Made by a program: the position numbers and the translations under genes. A stretch of DNA of 64,000 bases from positions 1 through 64,000 of the forward strand of contig DASSHI010000036.1 in the NCBI GenBank assembly GCA_035693025.1, written 5' to 3'. The stretch is from VRUE01 sp035693025 (GTDB lineage Bacteria; Actinomycetota; Thermoleophilia; Solirubrobacterales; 70-9). Of this stretch, positions 43,146 to 51,731 are shown in pieces. The first letter of the stretch is position 1. Every line of letters starts with the position of its first letter. The notes below the pieces were generated by a model, which saw only the letters and a list, made by a program, of their open reading frames with translations, made no database searches and had not been told where the DNA came from.

Positions 43146-44264
43146 ATGTCAAATCCCACTGCCTGTGTCGAGTGCCTGCGCCGTTCGCGCCTGCTCGCTC
43201 ACCTGGCCCCCTATATCGAGAAGATCGCCACCGGGGCGCCGGGAAGGCGCTCGCCCGAGCTGCTGCGCCTTGGCAACGACGACCTCGCCGAGGTCGTCGC
43301 GCCCAAGGTGGCCGATCAGGTTCTGGCCCAGATCGCGGCGCTGCCCGAGGCCCGCCTGTACGGCGATCTGGAGGCCGCCGGGTGCTGGGCCTGCTGTCGC
43401 CACGATGCGCTGTACCCGGTGGGCCTGCGAGATGCCGCGGACGCGCCCTGGGCGCTGATCGGGAGGGGCGACCCGGCGCTGCTCGCACGACTCTCGCCGG
43501 AGGAAGCGGTGACCGTGGTCGGCGCGCGCCGCGCCAGCGGCTACGGCCGCGAGGTGGCACGGGAGTTGGGGCGCGAGCTCGCCTCCGCTGGGCTGATCGT
43601 GGTCAGCGGGCTCGCCTTCGGCATCGACGCCTGCGCCCATCGCGGCGCCCTCGACGCCGGGATGACGGTGGCCGTCCTCGGCTGCGGCGCCGACGTCGCC
43701 TATCCGGCGGCTCATCGCTCGCTGTGGCGGCGGATCGCCGAGACCGGCCTGGTGCTCTCCGAGCTTCCGCCCGGCTGCGGCGCCTGGCGCTGGAGCTTTC
43801 CCGCCCGCAATCGGATCATGGCGGCGCTCTCGGGGATGACCATCGTGGTCGAGGCGGCGGCCCGCTCCGGGTCGTTGATCACGGCGGACCTGGCCGCCGA
43901 CCTGGGACGCGACCTGGGCGCCGTGCCGGGCCCCGTCGGCTCGCGCGTCTCGGTCGCGCCGAACAACCTGCTCGCCGGGGGCGCCTGCCTCGTCCGCGAC
44001 GCGCAGGACGTGCTCGACGCGATGCTCGGGCCGGGGGTGCGCCGGATCGAGCGCGTCGGGCCGCAGCTCAGCCACGCGCAGCAGCTCGTGCTCGAGGCGC
44101 TCGAGCTCGGCGCCGAGACCGGTGACGCGATCGCTGCGGATCTCGGTCTGGCGGGCGCCGAGGCGGCTGCCGCTCTGGCCGATCTCGAGTCGCTCGGCTA
44201 CGTCAACTGCTCCCTCGTCGGCGTCTACACGCGCACGACCCTGCAACCGCCGGTGAGTGAGTAG
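43146..44264 (+). CDS. dprA: DprA, DNA processing/recombination mediator
   Basis: A 372-residue SLOG/Rossmann protein that in the known family loads RecA on incoming single-stranded DNA. Visible features are an actinobacterial N-terminus CVECLRRSRLLAHLAPYIEKI, VTVVGARRASGYGREVA, VVSGLAFGIDACAHRGAL, AVLGCGADVAYPAAHRSLW, the signature SELPPGCGAWRWSFPARNRIMAALS, ARSGSLITADLA, GPVGSRVS and a C-terminal winged-helix DML1-like domain. Shine-Dalgarno GAGGAGG precedes ATG. Its position between accessory genes and beside comM, ssb and T4SS genes is notable. Confidence 0.95.
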   Translation: MSNPTACVECLRRSRLLAHLAPYIEKIATGAPGRRSPELLRLGNDDLAEVVAPKVADQVLAQIAALPEARLYGDLEAAGCWACCRHDALYPVGLRDAADAPWALIGRGDPALLARLSPEEAVTVVGARRASGYGREVARELGRELASAGLIVVSGLAFGIDACAHRGALDAGMTVAVLGCGADVAYPAAHRSLWRRIAETGLVLSELPPGCGAWRWSFPARNRIMAALSGMTIVVEAAARSGSLITADLAADLGRDLGAVPGPVGSRVSVAPNNLLAGGACLVRDAQDVLDAMLGPGVRRIERVGPQLSHAQQLVLEALELGAETGDAIAADLGLAGAEAAAALADLESLGYVNCSLVGVYTRTTLQPPVSE

Positions 44265-44268
44265 CCGA

Positions 44269-44847
44269 ATGAACGAGAAAGAGGAGAAGCTCATCCAGCC
44301 GTTCAGCTTCGGCCGCGCGAAGGCCGAGCGCTCGCTCACCGACCCCGACGGCGCCCTGTGGCCGGTCAACGCCTACTCCGACGCCGACGAGCTCGACAGC
44401 CTGATCCAGGCGGCGCTCGACTCCGGCGCGATCGCCCGCCCGAACTCCCGCGCCCGCCTCTACGTCTACCCGCTCTCGCTGTCGGAGCCCGATCCGGTGC
44501 TCGTCTATGACCCCGGCCACGGCCGCGCCTACCTCGGCCACGCGTTGAAGCTCCTCGACCGCGAGGGCGAGAACCCGATCGAGTTCACCCTCCGCCTGCT
44601 CGAGGACGTGACCGCCGAAGCCGGCGAGCTGGCCGCCGACACGAGCTCCCGCCGGCCCGACGGCGCGGCGCCGCCGGCAGAGATGATCCTGCGCTGCCCG
44701 GACTGCTGCAGCGAAGGGGCGGCTCCGGTCGATCGCGGCACGCGGCTGCAGTGCGCCAACTGCGGAGCCCTCTTCCACCGCGAGCAGGCCCTCGTCACGG
44801 TTGCCGACGCCGAGGCCCAGGCCGAGGCGAGCCGCCTGCGCTTGTAG
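44269..44847 (+). CDS. Unknown protein with C-terminal zinc ribbon
   Basis: A 192-residue protein (NEKEEKLIQPFSFGRAKAE) starting at ATG four bases after dprA. The first 130 residues are a mixed alpha/beta domain without a recognised family. The last 50 contain a zinc ribbon (CPDCCSEGAAPVDRGTRLQCANCG). Tight spacing suggests co-transcription with dprA and possibly a role in the same DNA-handling process, which is inference only. Confidence 0.68.
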   Translation: MNEKEEKLIQPFSFGRAKAERSLTDPDGALWPVNAYSDADELDSLIQAALDSGAIARPNSRARLYVYPLSLSEPDPVLVYDPGHGRAYLGHALKLLDREGENPIEFTLRLLEDVTAEAGELAADTSSRRPDGAAPPAEMILRCPDCCSEGAAPVDRGTRLQCANCGALFHREQALVTVADAEAQAEASRLRL

Positions 44848-44972
44848 CGAAGGGCGCGGCTGTCCGCAGTGCTTCACCCCCGGCGAGATCACCTAGGACG
44901 AGGACCTCTGAGCGAAGTGGGGAGACCTTCCTGTCCACCTCTCTCCCTTCGGACGCCCAGATCCCCGCCGGA

Positions 44973-45012
44973 CGCGGAGCCGTTGCCCCGCAAGCGCACG
45001 CCTGCGGCGTGC
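44973..45012 (-). repeat. 40-bp hairpin module before comM (inverted copy of 43072-43111)
   Basis: CGCGGAGCCGTTGCCCCGCA followed by a GCACGCC-TGC-GGCGTGC hairpin. It is the reverse complement of the module before dprA. The rest of 44848-45096 is non-coding with further short G/C hairpins. Confidence 0.72.
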
Positions 45013-45096
45013 GACGATCGGGGCGGCGGCTCTCGCCGGCGGGGCCACGACGAGAGGAGCCCGATCGATGAGAAGCACAACCCTCGGAGGCCCCAG

Positions 45097-46594
45097 ATGT
45101 TGAGCACGATTCGCAGCTTCACCCTCGACGGCATCTCGGCCCGGCCCGTTCGGGTCGAGGTCGACGTGCACCGCGGGCTGCCGGCCTTCAACGTCGTCGG
45201 CCTTCCCGATGCCGCGGTGCGCGAGGCGCGTGAGCGGGTGCGGGCGGCGCTTGCCAACTGCGGCTTCGACTTCCCCCTGCAGCGCATCGTCGCCAACCTC
45301 GCGCCCGCCAGCCTGCGCAAGGCCGGGCCGGGGCTCGACCTGGCGATCGCGGTCGCGCTGCTGGTGGCTTCCGGCCAGCTCGAGTGGGACCGATTGGCGC
45401 GCGTCGCGATGGTCGGCGAGCTGGCGCTCGACGGGGCGGTGCGCGGCGTGCCGGGCGTCCTGGCGATCGCCGAGGCGGCGCGCGAGCAAGGCGCCGAGGC
45501 GATCGTCGTGCCCGCCGAGAACGGGCCCGAGGCATCGCTCGTCAGTGGGATTGACGTACTGCCGCTGGAGAGCCTCGGCCAGGTCGTGCAGCTTGCGAGT
45601 GGGGAATGGACGCCGGCCCGCCCGCAGCCGCTCTCCCTGCCGCTTGACCCCCGCCCGGGCGCTCCGGACCTGGCCGATCTGCGCGGCCAGCCGCACCTCC
45701 GCTACGCGATGGAGGTCGCAGCCGCCGGTGGGCACAGCCTGCTGATGGTGGGACCGCCGGGGGCGGGCAAGTCGCTGGCGGCGAGCCGCCTGCCCTCGAT
45801 CCTGCCTCCGCTTGCGGGCGGAGAGGCGCTCGAGGTGGCGCGGATCGCGAGCGCCTGTGGCCGCCTCAACCCGGGCTTTGGTGGCGGCCGCCCGTTCCGG
45901 GCGCCGCATCACACCGTCAGCCCGGCGGGGCTCGTCGGCGGCGCCAACCCGCCCGCGCCCGGACAGGCGACGCTCGCCCACCGCGGCGTGCTCTTCCTCG
46001 ACGAGCTCTGCGAGTTCCGCCGCGACACCCTGGAGGCCCTGCGCGGGCCACTGGAGAGCGGCCAGGTGACGATCTCGCGCGCCGGCCTCCAACCGGCGGC
46101 TGCCCTGCCGCCTGATGCTCGTCGCCGCCTCCAATCCCTGCCCCTGCGGGCGCGGCGAGGCCGACCCGGAGTGCACCTGTCCGCCGCTCGCGGTGCGCCG
46201 CTACCAGTCGAAGCTGAGCGGCGCGCTCGCCGATCGGCTGGACATCCTGGTCGCGATCCGCCAGCCGAGCGCGGCGGAGATCGGCGGCCCGCCGGGCGAG
46301 TCCTCGGCGGACGTGCGCGAGCGGGTGCTCGCCGCGCGCGAGCGCCAGGAAGCGCGGCTCGGCGCCGGTCGCTGCAACGCCGAGATGACGCCCGGCGAGG
46401 CGCGCGAGCAGGCGCTGTCCGAGGACGGCGCGGCGTTGCTCGCCGAGACCTACCGGCGCCGGCGGCTCAGCGGCCGCGCCCACGACCGCGTGCTGCGCCT
46501 GGCGCGCACCGTCGCCGACCTCGCGGCGGCCGACGCCGTCGGCCGCGACCAGATCGCCCAAGCGCTGCAACTGAGGAGGAGAGACCGTGACTAG
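45097..46594 (+). pseudogene. comM: ComM/YifB-family AAA+ helicase with a frameshift
   Basis: The Mg-chelatase-like ATPase ComM promotes branch migration during integration of transforming DNA. The N-terminal ChlI-like domain (VEVDVHRGLPAFNVVGLPD) and Walker A (GPPGAGKSLAASRLP), then LFLDELCEF, are in frame up to about 46110. The expected continuation LMLVAASNPCPCG, the Arg-finger region YQSKLSGALADRLDI and the C-terminal domain to 46594 are in the next frame. A one-base gain or two-base loss near CTGCCGCCTGATG (46103-46120) explains this. It may be a true null, a sequencing error or recoding. The start ATG follows GGAGG. Confidence 0.88.
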
Positions 46595-46931
46595 CCAAGT
46601 CCATACCGAGGCCTTTGCCGGCGGCGCGGACTGCGCCCCGCCAGCCGGAGCCGATAGCGCACCGGAGGCGGAGGGCTGCCGGGGCGACCGTTACGCGGTC
46701 GTCGTCGTGCTCGAGGCCGAGAGCCCCGAGGCCGCCTGGGAGGCGCTGCGCGGCACCGTGGGCAACCTCGAGGGTGGCGAGGAGCCCGACTGCATCCACA
46801 TCGGCGCCCCCTGGCGCGGCATCCCGGCCGACGCCGAAGACCTGAGCACCGACCATCTCGAGCTGGGGATGTTCGTGCCCAACGGCGGCGGTTTCGTACC
46901 GCTCACGGCGGTGCTGCGCGCATGCGAGTGA
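46587..46931 (+). CDS. Unknown small acidic protein
   Basis: A 114-residue protein starting at a GTG that overlaps the comM 3' end. The first 30 residues are low-complexity; the rest is a compact alpha/beta domain (RYAVVVVLEAESPEAAWEALR, then LGMFVPNGGGFVPLTAVLRAC). It overlaps the next gene by ten bases. No family recognised; part of the small-gene cluster running from dprA to the DUF4160 pair. Confidence 0.6.
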   Translation: MTSQVHTEAFAGGADCAPPAGADSAPEAEGCRGDRYAVVVVLEAESPEAAWEALRGTVGNLEGGEEPDCIHIGAPWRGIPADAEDLSTDHLELGMFVPNGGGFVPLTAVLRACE

Positions 46932-47173
46932 GCGACACCGCATCGTCGTCCACGCCGGGCGCTGCGGCCGAGGACCTTCCGCCCGCCGAGCGCCGCCGCG
47001 CCTTCCTCGCCCGCCTCGACCGGATGAGCTCCGAAGAGCGCCTGCGCGCCGCCCGCTTCGAGTTCGACCGAACCGAGCGCTCGATCTGGGCCGGTCGCTA
47101 CCCGGAAGAGGCGCCGACCGTCGACGGCGAGGTCGAGTGGATAGGCCTGCGACTCGCCGACAACCTCGACTGA
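46922..47173 (+). CDS. Unknown small helical protein
   Basis: An 83-residue protein (ERRRAFLARLDRMSSEERLRAARFEFDRTERSIWAGRYPEE, cut here into two visible helices, then GEVEWIGLRLADNLD). Such short proteins are frequent in actinobacterial mobile elements and lack known function. It overlaps the preceding gene and ends 22 bases before the DUF4160 gene. Confidence 0.6.
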   Translation: MRVSDTASSSTPGAAAEDLPPAERRRAFLARLDRMSSEERLRAARFEFDRTERSIWAGRYPEEAPTVDGEVEWIGLRLADNLD

Positions 47174-47195
47174 CCAGGATGGGAGGATCCTCGCC

Positions 47196-47465
47196 GTGCC
47201 ACGGATAAGCAGCTTCTACGGGATCGTGATTTGGATGTATCACGAAGAGGGGCCTCACCCTGGACGGGCGCACTTTCACGCTGAATACGGCGAGGACGAA
47301 GCCTCGTTCGACATCGAGACGCTGGAGCTGATCGTCGGGCATCTGCCTGCCCGCGCCCGCAAGCTCGTCGTCGAGTGGGCAGAGCAGCACCGCGCCGAGC
47401 TGCGCGACAACTGGGCTCTGGCGCGCGAGCACCGGCCGCTACAGAGGATCGACCCACTACCATGA
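47196..47465 (+). CDS. DUF4160 protein (putative toxin-antitoxin-like partner)
   Basis: An 89-residue protein with DUF4160 hallmarks: PRISSFYGIVIWMYHEEG, HPGRAHFHAEYGEDEASF and the helical end HRAELRDNWALAREH. It starts at GTG and its stop overlaps the following DUF2442 gene (ATGA). This two-gene arrangement is widespread and has been suggested to behave like a toxin-antitoxin or stress module; the activity is unproven. Confidence 0.85.
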   Translation: MPRISSFYGIVIWMYHEEGPHPGRAHFHAEYGEDEASFDIETLELIVGHLPARARKLVVEWAEQHRAELRDNWALAREHRPLQRIDPLP

Positions 47466-47737
47466 GATCGATGCGAGGAACGCCGCGATTGTTAGAGGCG
47501 AAGCCGACTGAGGGCTACGCAGTCCACCTCCGCTTCGAGGACGGCACCGAGGCCGAGGTGGATCTCGGCTACCTCGTCGGCGGCGATGGGGTCTTCGCGC
47601 CTCTCCGGGACCCGGAGTATTTTCGCCGGCTCCGCGTCTATCCCGAGGGCCAGACGATCTTCTGGCCCAACGAAGCCGACATCGCGCCGGAGACCCTGTA
47701 CGGGCACGCCCGGCGTCGAGCCGGCGCAGTCGCGTAG
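47462..47737 (+). CDS. DUF2442 protein, partner of DUF4160
   Basis: A 91-residue protein with the DUF2442 pattern: VHLRFEDGTEAEVDLGYLV, LRDPEYFRRLRVYPEGQTIFWPNEADIAPETLY. It overlaps DUF4160 by four bases. DUF2442 domains are small beta-rich modules, often found with an HTH; none is seen here. Confidence 0.85.
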   Translation: MRSMRGTPRLLEAKPTEGYAVHLRFEDGTEAEVDLGYLVGGDGVFAPLRDPEYFRRLRVYPEGQTIFWPNEADIAPETLYGHARRRAGAVA

Positions 47738-47777
47738 TCAGCCCACCTCACGCCTCCGCCCGCGCTACCGTTGGGCG

Positions 47778-48174
47778 GTGCCCCGCGACCCCCTGCAGAA
47801 TCCGCTTCCTCGTTGACGGCCGTCCCGTCGCCGGCGAGACGCTTCACCTCGACGCCGGCGCCCACGTCCTCGTCCTGACCAGCTGCTCGGCCGAGCTCGG
47901 GATCGAGCTGCGCTCCGCCTACCTGGCGGGGGAGCGCCGTACGGATGTCCTTGTCGCCGAGAGCGCCGTGATCGGCTCCGGCCCGGCCGGGCTCTCCAGC
48001 TCGCGCCGCCTCGAGGGCGCCGGCGATGTCCACGCCCACCAGCGCCGCCGCCTGCTCTACGACCACCTGCAGCGTCTCCAGGACCTCGCCGCGCAGATCG
48101 ACCTGTCGCTGGCCTTCGAGCGGGTCGACGCGGCCGCGGCGCGGCTCGAGCCGCTGTCCCCGGCCTCCGCGTAG
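47778..48174 (+). CDS. Unknown small protein with probable frameshift near its start
   Basis: A -10-like TACCGT six bases before GTG 47778 suggests a leaderless start, but that frame closes after 12 codons. The coding signal continues one frame over from about 47795 (RFLVDGRPVAGETLHLDAGAH, then a helical C-terminus LLYDHLQRLQDLAAQIDLSLAFE). A single extra C in the run of five at 47789-47793 would reconcile both. About 130 residues if corrected. Function unknown. Confidence 0.5.
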
Positions 48175-48441
48175 AAGCCGCCGACGCCGACGCAGGCGCC
48201 TGCCCGCCGCCGACTTGCCGAGTCGGAGGCTCGCCGTCAGCTCTCTCTGACTCTGCCGACGTGTGCGCCGAAGCCTTCGATCACCTCGGAGCCCCACCTC
48301 CACCGATTCCCCGCGAGCCCCTTCGCACGCCCTCCTACTTGCAAGAGGGAGGGCTGCGAGGGGCCGCGCCAATCACCTCGCGCCCGCGCCCGGATCGCCG
48401 ACCGCCGCAGGGTCGCACGCTGCGCGTGCGGGGCGGCGGGT

Positions 48442-49011
48442 ATGGCGACCCGAGCACAGCGCGAGCGCCGCGCCGGCATCCTGACCGAAGCGTTGGCCCG
48501 AGGGGGAGAGGCGCTGCGCCGCCAGTCGACCCGCTACGCCTCAGGACCCGATGACGCCGAGGACGCCCTCCAGGACGCCTGCCTGGAATTCCTCCGCTAC
48601 TACGACGGGCCACCCGGCGATCATGCGGTGCGCTACCTGTCGGTGAGCGTCAGGCGCCGCGCGCGGACGCTCGGCGCGAGCGTTTGGCGGCGACACCACG
48701 GCGCCCGCGTGGAGATCACCACCACCGATGCCTTCCTTCTTGGCGAGCCCCGGATCGCCGTTCCCTGCGAGCGCCCGGGACCGGCCGAGCAGGTGGAGCG
48801 AGACGAGCGGGTGAGCGCCTTTGCGAATGCCCTGGCGGCGCTGAAGCCCGACGAGCGCACCGCGCTGCTCCTGTTCGGCCTCGGCTGCACCTACCGGGAG
48901 ATCGCCGCCGGTCGGGCCTGGACACCTACGAAGGTGAATCGCTGCCTCACCGAGGGCCGGGCCGCCCTGCGCGCGCTCCTCCAGGGGGAGATCGACCGGC
49001 CAGACCCTTAA
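48442..49011 (+). CDS. ECF-type RNA polymerase sigma factor
   Basis: A 189-residue sigma-70-like factor. Region 2 is degenerate but readable (YASGPDDAEDALQDACLEFLRYY), and region 4 contains LKPDERTALLLFGLGCTYREIAAGRAWTPTKVNRCLTEGRAAL. No anti-sigma gene is adjacent. It precedes the non-coding palindrome region and the ssb/T4SS genes, so it may drive them; that is inference. The stretch 48175-48441 before it is non-coding with short G/C hairpins. Confidence 0.83.
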   Translation: MATRAQRERRAGILTEALARGGEALRRQSTRYASGPDDAEDALQDACLEFLRYYDGPPGDHAVRYLSVSVRRRARTLGASVWRRHHGARVEITTTDAFLLGEPRIAVPCERPGPAEQVERDERVSAFANALAALKPDERTALLLFGLGCTYREIAAGRAWTPTKVNRCLTEGRAALRALLQGEIDRPDP

Positions 49012-49040
49012 GCGAGTAGAAGCAGCTGTCGAGGGGGCGA

Positions 49041-49211
49041 TGGAAACCCCGAAATCGACCCCCGCCGCCACCTCGCCCCACAGAGCGGTTTCAGCCCCCT
49101 CCGCACAGCTGACCACGCACACACACAATTGTGTGCGTCCGTGGTCAGCTGTGCGTACGGGACGAGAAACAAGAGGGGCGAGGTGGCGGCGGGGAGTGGA
49201 TTCCGGGGGCA
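49041..49211. repeat. Large imperfect palindrome with 54-bp near-perfect core
   Basis: The core at 49102-49155 is centred on AATT: arms of 27 bases pair at 25 positions (CGCACAGCTGACCACG outermost, ACACAA at the centre). The symmetry continues outward: CCCCGCCGCCACCTCGCCCC at 49060-49079 faces its reverse complement at 49175-49194 with a three-base offset. It lies in the 606-bp gene-free stretch 49012-49617, upstream of ssb and conjugation genes. Candidate origin of transfer or replication. Confidence 0.85.
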
Positions 49212-49272
49212 GGGAAGAAAAGGGGATTGGGGAGGAAGGCAGTGCGGGAACGGGAGGGGTGTGAAGGGGGGG
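49205..49272 (+). other. Two consecutive G-quadruplex motifs
   Basis: 49205-49232 has four G-runs with loops CA, AAGAAAA and ATT. 49246-49272 has four G-runs with loops AAC, A and TGTGAA. Both fit the G3+ N1-7 rule on the plus strand, immediately right of the palindrome. The remainder to 49617 is non-coding and holds GGGCGC-TGC-GCGCCC and similar hairpins. Confidence 0.7.
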
Positions 49273-49617
49273 ATTCGCAGTACGGAAGGCGACGAGGGTG
49301 GTTTCGGTTATGGGGCGCTCGCCGGTGGGTTTGAGCTCAGCAGGTGAGCGAGGGGCAGGGCGCGGCGATGGGGACCCGGTGGCGGAGGTCGGCCAGGTGG
49401 GGCGCTGCGGAGGCGACTCTCGAAGCTGGCGTGAGGTGGCTCTCGCGCCGGGCTCACCGGGTCGGTGGATCGAAGCTCGCGCAGCGTAGCGGCGGCGGCG
49501 GGCGCTGCAAGGGCGCTGCGCGCCCTCCTGTCGGCCCTCGCCTATGGCTCGGGTTCCGCGCCCGCCTGACCGCCGCCTCGCGCTCGCCAAATCGATCCAC
49601 CGACACGGAGGTGTGCA

Positions 49618-49953
49618 ATGTCTGCGAAGCGAATCGAGTTCGATGCGATCGGCGCCGAGGGCGCCGAGCTGGCCCGCTACCGGGTATCGACCGGCGAGCG
49701 GGTGCTGATGGGCTGGGGCCGTCCCGGCGGCATCGAGGTGAGCGACGTGGCGGTCGAGCGGGGCTCGCGCGGCTACGTCGTCGACCGCGGCTTCCGCTGT
49801 CCCGAGCAGCTGGCGGCGTTCCTCGGCGACTACCTCGACCAGGCGCGAAGGTTCGACGCCTGCCCGATGGGAGGAGCGCAGATCGGCGCGATGCTCGCCG
49901 GGACCGAGAGCGAGGCACTGGCGCCGCTGCTCGGATCGGAGGCGGGACGGTGA
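49618..49953 (+). CDS. Unknown mobile-element protein before ssb
   Basis: A 111-residue protein with a beta-rich N-terminal half (RIEFDAIGAEGAELARYRVS) and a helical C-terminal half (EQLAAFLGDYLDQARRFDAC). Start ATG has ACGGAGG upstream. The stop overlaps the SSB gene start, so the two are co-translated. No family recognised. Confidence 0.7.
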   Translation: MSAKRIEFDAIGAEGAELARYRVSTGERVLMGWGRPGGIEVSDVAVERGSRGYVVDRGFRCPEQLAAFLGDYLDQARRFDACPMGGAQIGAMLAGTESEALAPLLGSEAGR

Positions 49954-50261
49954 ACAGCGTCAACCTGTTCGGCACGGTCGACTCCGAGCCCGAGCTGCTC
50001 GGCATGCCCGGTCGCGACGTCTGCGAGTTCTGGCTGGTCGTCAACGGCCGCCGTCCGAGCCACGGCCTCTACGTCAAGGTCGTGGCGTTCGCGGCGCTGG
50101 CCGAGCGCTTGGCCGATCAGATCTCGAAGGGAGACCTGATCGCGGTCTCGGGACATCTGCGCTCCGAACGCTGGCCCGGCCAGCGCCGCCTCTACAGGCA
50201 TTCGGTGATCGCGCGGGACGTCAAGCCGGCCGAGCAGCCGCGAGGCGTTGGCTCGAGATGA
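49950..50261 (+). CDS. ssb: Single-stranded-DNA-binding protein, short form 1
   Basis: A 103-residue OB-fold protein (NSVNLFGTVDSEPELLGMPG, LYVKVVAFAALAERLADQISKGDLIAVSGHLRSERW). It lacks the acidic C-terminal tip (typically ending DDDIPF) that recruits partners to housekeeping SSB. It starts at the GTG overlapping the previous stop. One of three SSB-like genes in the element; it should coat transferred or replicating single-stranded DNA. Confidence 0.83.
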   Translation: MNSVNLFGTVDSEPELLGMPGRDVCEFWLVVNGRRPSHGLYVKVVAFAALAERLADQISKGDLIAVSGHLRSERWPGQRRLYRHSVIARDVKPAEQPRGVGSR

Positions 50262-50329
50262 GATCCGGATCGGGTGCCGGCCGGGTCGGCGATGTTCGTC
50301 TTGGCCTTTCCACTCCACGGGGCCGGTGT

Positions 50330-50483
50330 TCGCTGCTGCGCTCGATTTTGCCCCGACGGCTCCCGGCGCAAGGTCGCTGCGCTCCCTTCCCCTCGCTGGC
50401 GCTCGGTGCGCCCGTCGCCTTGACGGGGCTTCTTCGCTTCACAAGCGAACACCGGCCCCCAGCGGGCGGGAAAGGAGCACCAG
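50330..50483 (+). repeat. Hairpin-rich intergenic module before ssb 2
   Basis: It contains TTCGCT-TCACA-AGCGAA (50433-50449) and several G/C hairpins. The module at 52612-52733 has the same six-base stem and five-base loop size with a different loop sequence, and a similar order of GCGCAAGG and CCTTCCCCT blocks. Confidence 0.55.
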
Positions 50484-50804
50484 ATGAACAGCGTCAACCT
50501 CGTAGGCCGACTGACCAAGGACCCCGAGCTCTCCGAGCGCGGCGAGACCAAGGTCTGCGACCTGCGGATCGCCGTCAACGGGCAGGGCGACCTGCCGGCG
50601 GTCTTCATCGACGTGGCGGCATTCAAGGGCCAGGCGGATGCCTGCGCCACCTACCTCTCCAAGGGCTCGCAGATCGCGGTCAGCGGCTCGCTGCGCTACT
50701 CGCAGTGGGAGAAGGACGGATCGAAGCGCTCCAAGCACTCGGTGCTGGCGCGCGAGGTCCGCTTCCTCGACCCCAAGCCCGAGGGCGAGGAGAAGGCCGA
50801 GTAG
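50484..50804 (+). CDS. ssb: Single-stranded-DNA-binding protein, short form 2
   Basis: A 106-residue OB-fold protein (NSVNLVGRLTKDPELSERGETKVCDLRIAVNG, FIDVAAFKGQADACATYLSKGSQIAVSGSLRYSQW). It is the most typical SSB of the three but again has only a short tail (GEEKAE). Shine-Dalgarno AAAGGAG precedes ATG. A strong terminator follows. Confidence 0.92.
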   Translation: MNSVNLVGRLTKDPELSERGETKVCDLRIAVNGQGDLPAVFIDVAAFKGQADACATYLSKGSQIAVSGSLRYSQWEKDGSKRSKHSVLAREVRFLDPKPEGEEKAE

Positions 50805-50813
50805 CGGCCGCCT

Positions 50814-50853
50814 CACCCAGAGAGGCCCGGCACACGCCGGGCCTCTCTGGGTG
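50814..50853 (+). terminator. Strong Rho-independent-like terminator after ssb 2
   Basis: CACCCAGAGAGGCCCGGC and its exact complement form an 18-bp stem with loop ACAC, followed by TCCCCTTTCTT. Confidence 0.85.
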
Positions 50854-50889
50854 TCCCCTTTCTTCGCATCGACTCGTCAAGGAGGCGAG

Positions 50890-51549
50890 ATGGCGAACGG
50901 CAGAACGGAGCGGATCAGCGGGCGCGACCTCGAGGTGCTCGAGTTCATCGCCCGCTTCGGCGTCGTCTCGCGCGAGGCGGCAGCCGCCTGGGCCGGCACG
51001 GCGCAGACCTGCACGCTGGAGCGCGAGCGCCGCCTGCGCGACGCCGGGCTGATCGATGTCCGCTGCGGTGTGTGGGGCGAGGGCAAGCTGCTCGCGGCGA
51101 CCCGCTCGGGCCTGGCCCTCTGCGGTCGTGGCGAGCTGCGCCCGGCCCGCTTCTCGCTGGCCACGGTCCGCCACGAGACCACCGTCGCCGAGCTCGCCGC
51201 GGCGATCGAGCGCGCCGGCGAGCGGACGCTCTCGGAGCGCGAGATCGCCGCTCGCGAGCGTGAGCAGGGAGAGCGAGCCTTTTCCGCCGAGCTCTCCGGC
51301 GAGCGCTTTCACCGCGCCGATCTGCTGCGTCTCGGCGCCGACGGCGGCCCGCCGCAGGCGATCGAGATCGAGCTGAACGCCAAGGGCCAGGCGCGGCTTG
51401 ACGAGCTCTTGCGCGCCTGGCGCTGGGCGGTCGGCGAAAAGCGCCTCTCCCGCGTCGTCTATCGCTGCCCGCCGCGCATCCGGCCGGTGGTGGAGCGGGC
51501 GGTCGAGCGCACCCGGACCGCCAGGTCGGTCGCCGTGGAGGAGTTGTAG
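50890..51549 (+). CDS. Replication-relaxation-type winged-helix protein
   Basis: A 219-residue protein resembling the Replic_Relax family found in actinobacterial integrative elements. An N-terminal winged helix (LEVLEFIARFGVVSREAAAAWAG, then RRLRDAGLIDVR) is followed by a nuclease-like core (HETTVAELAAAIERAGERT, EIELNAKGQARLDELLRAWRWA). Known members are thought to assist plasmid or ICE replication, though the mechanism is not settled. Shine-Dalgarno AAGGAGG fixes the start. Confidence 0.75.
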   Translation: MANGRTERISGRDLEVLEFIARFGVVSREAAAAWAGTAQTCTLERERRLRDAGLIDVRCGVWGEGKLLAATRSGLALCGRGELRPARFSLATVRHETTVAELAAAIERAGERTLSEREIAAREREQGERAFSAELSGERFHRADLLRLGADGGPPQAIEIELNAKGQARLDELLRAWRWAVGEKRLSRVVYRCPPRIRPVVERAVERTRTARSVAVEEL

Positions 51550-51731
51550 TGGCGGCGGTGAGACCGACCTTCGCGATGCCGACCGGGCCGGGGCTCGGCG
51601 ACGGCCCCCATTGTGCCTCGCGCCTTGCGCGCCGCCGGGACTCGCTGTCGCGCCCTTCGGGACGTCCCCACGGCGCACGCGGTCGCTTCGACTCGGGGTG
51701 GCCGAAGCCGAACACCGACCCGACTGGAGGC

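Noticed and set aside
49344..49949. N-terminal extension of SSB 1 to 305 residues
   Set aside because: The extension is Arg-rich shadow of the 49618 gene and of non-coding DNA; the OB fold begins at GTG 49950.
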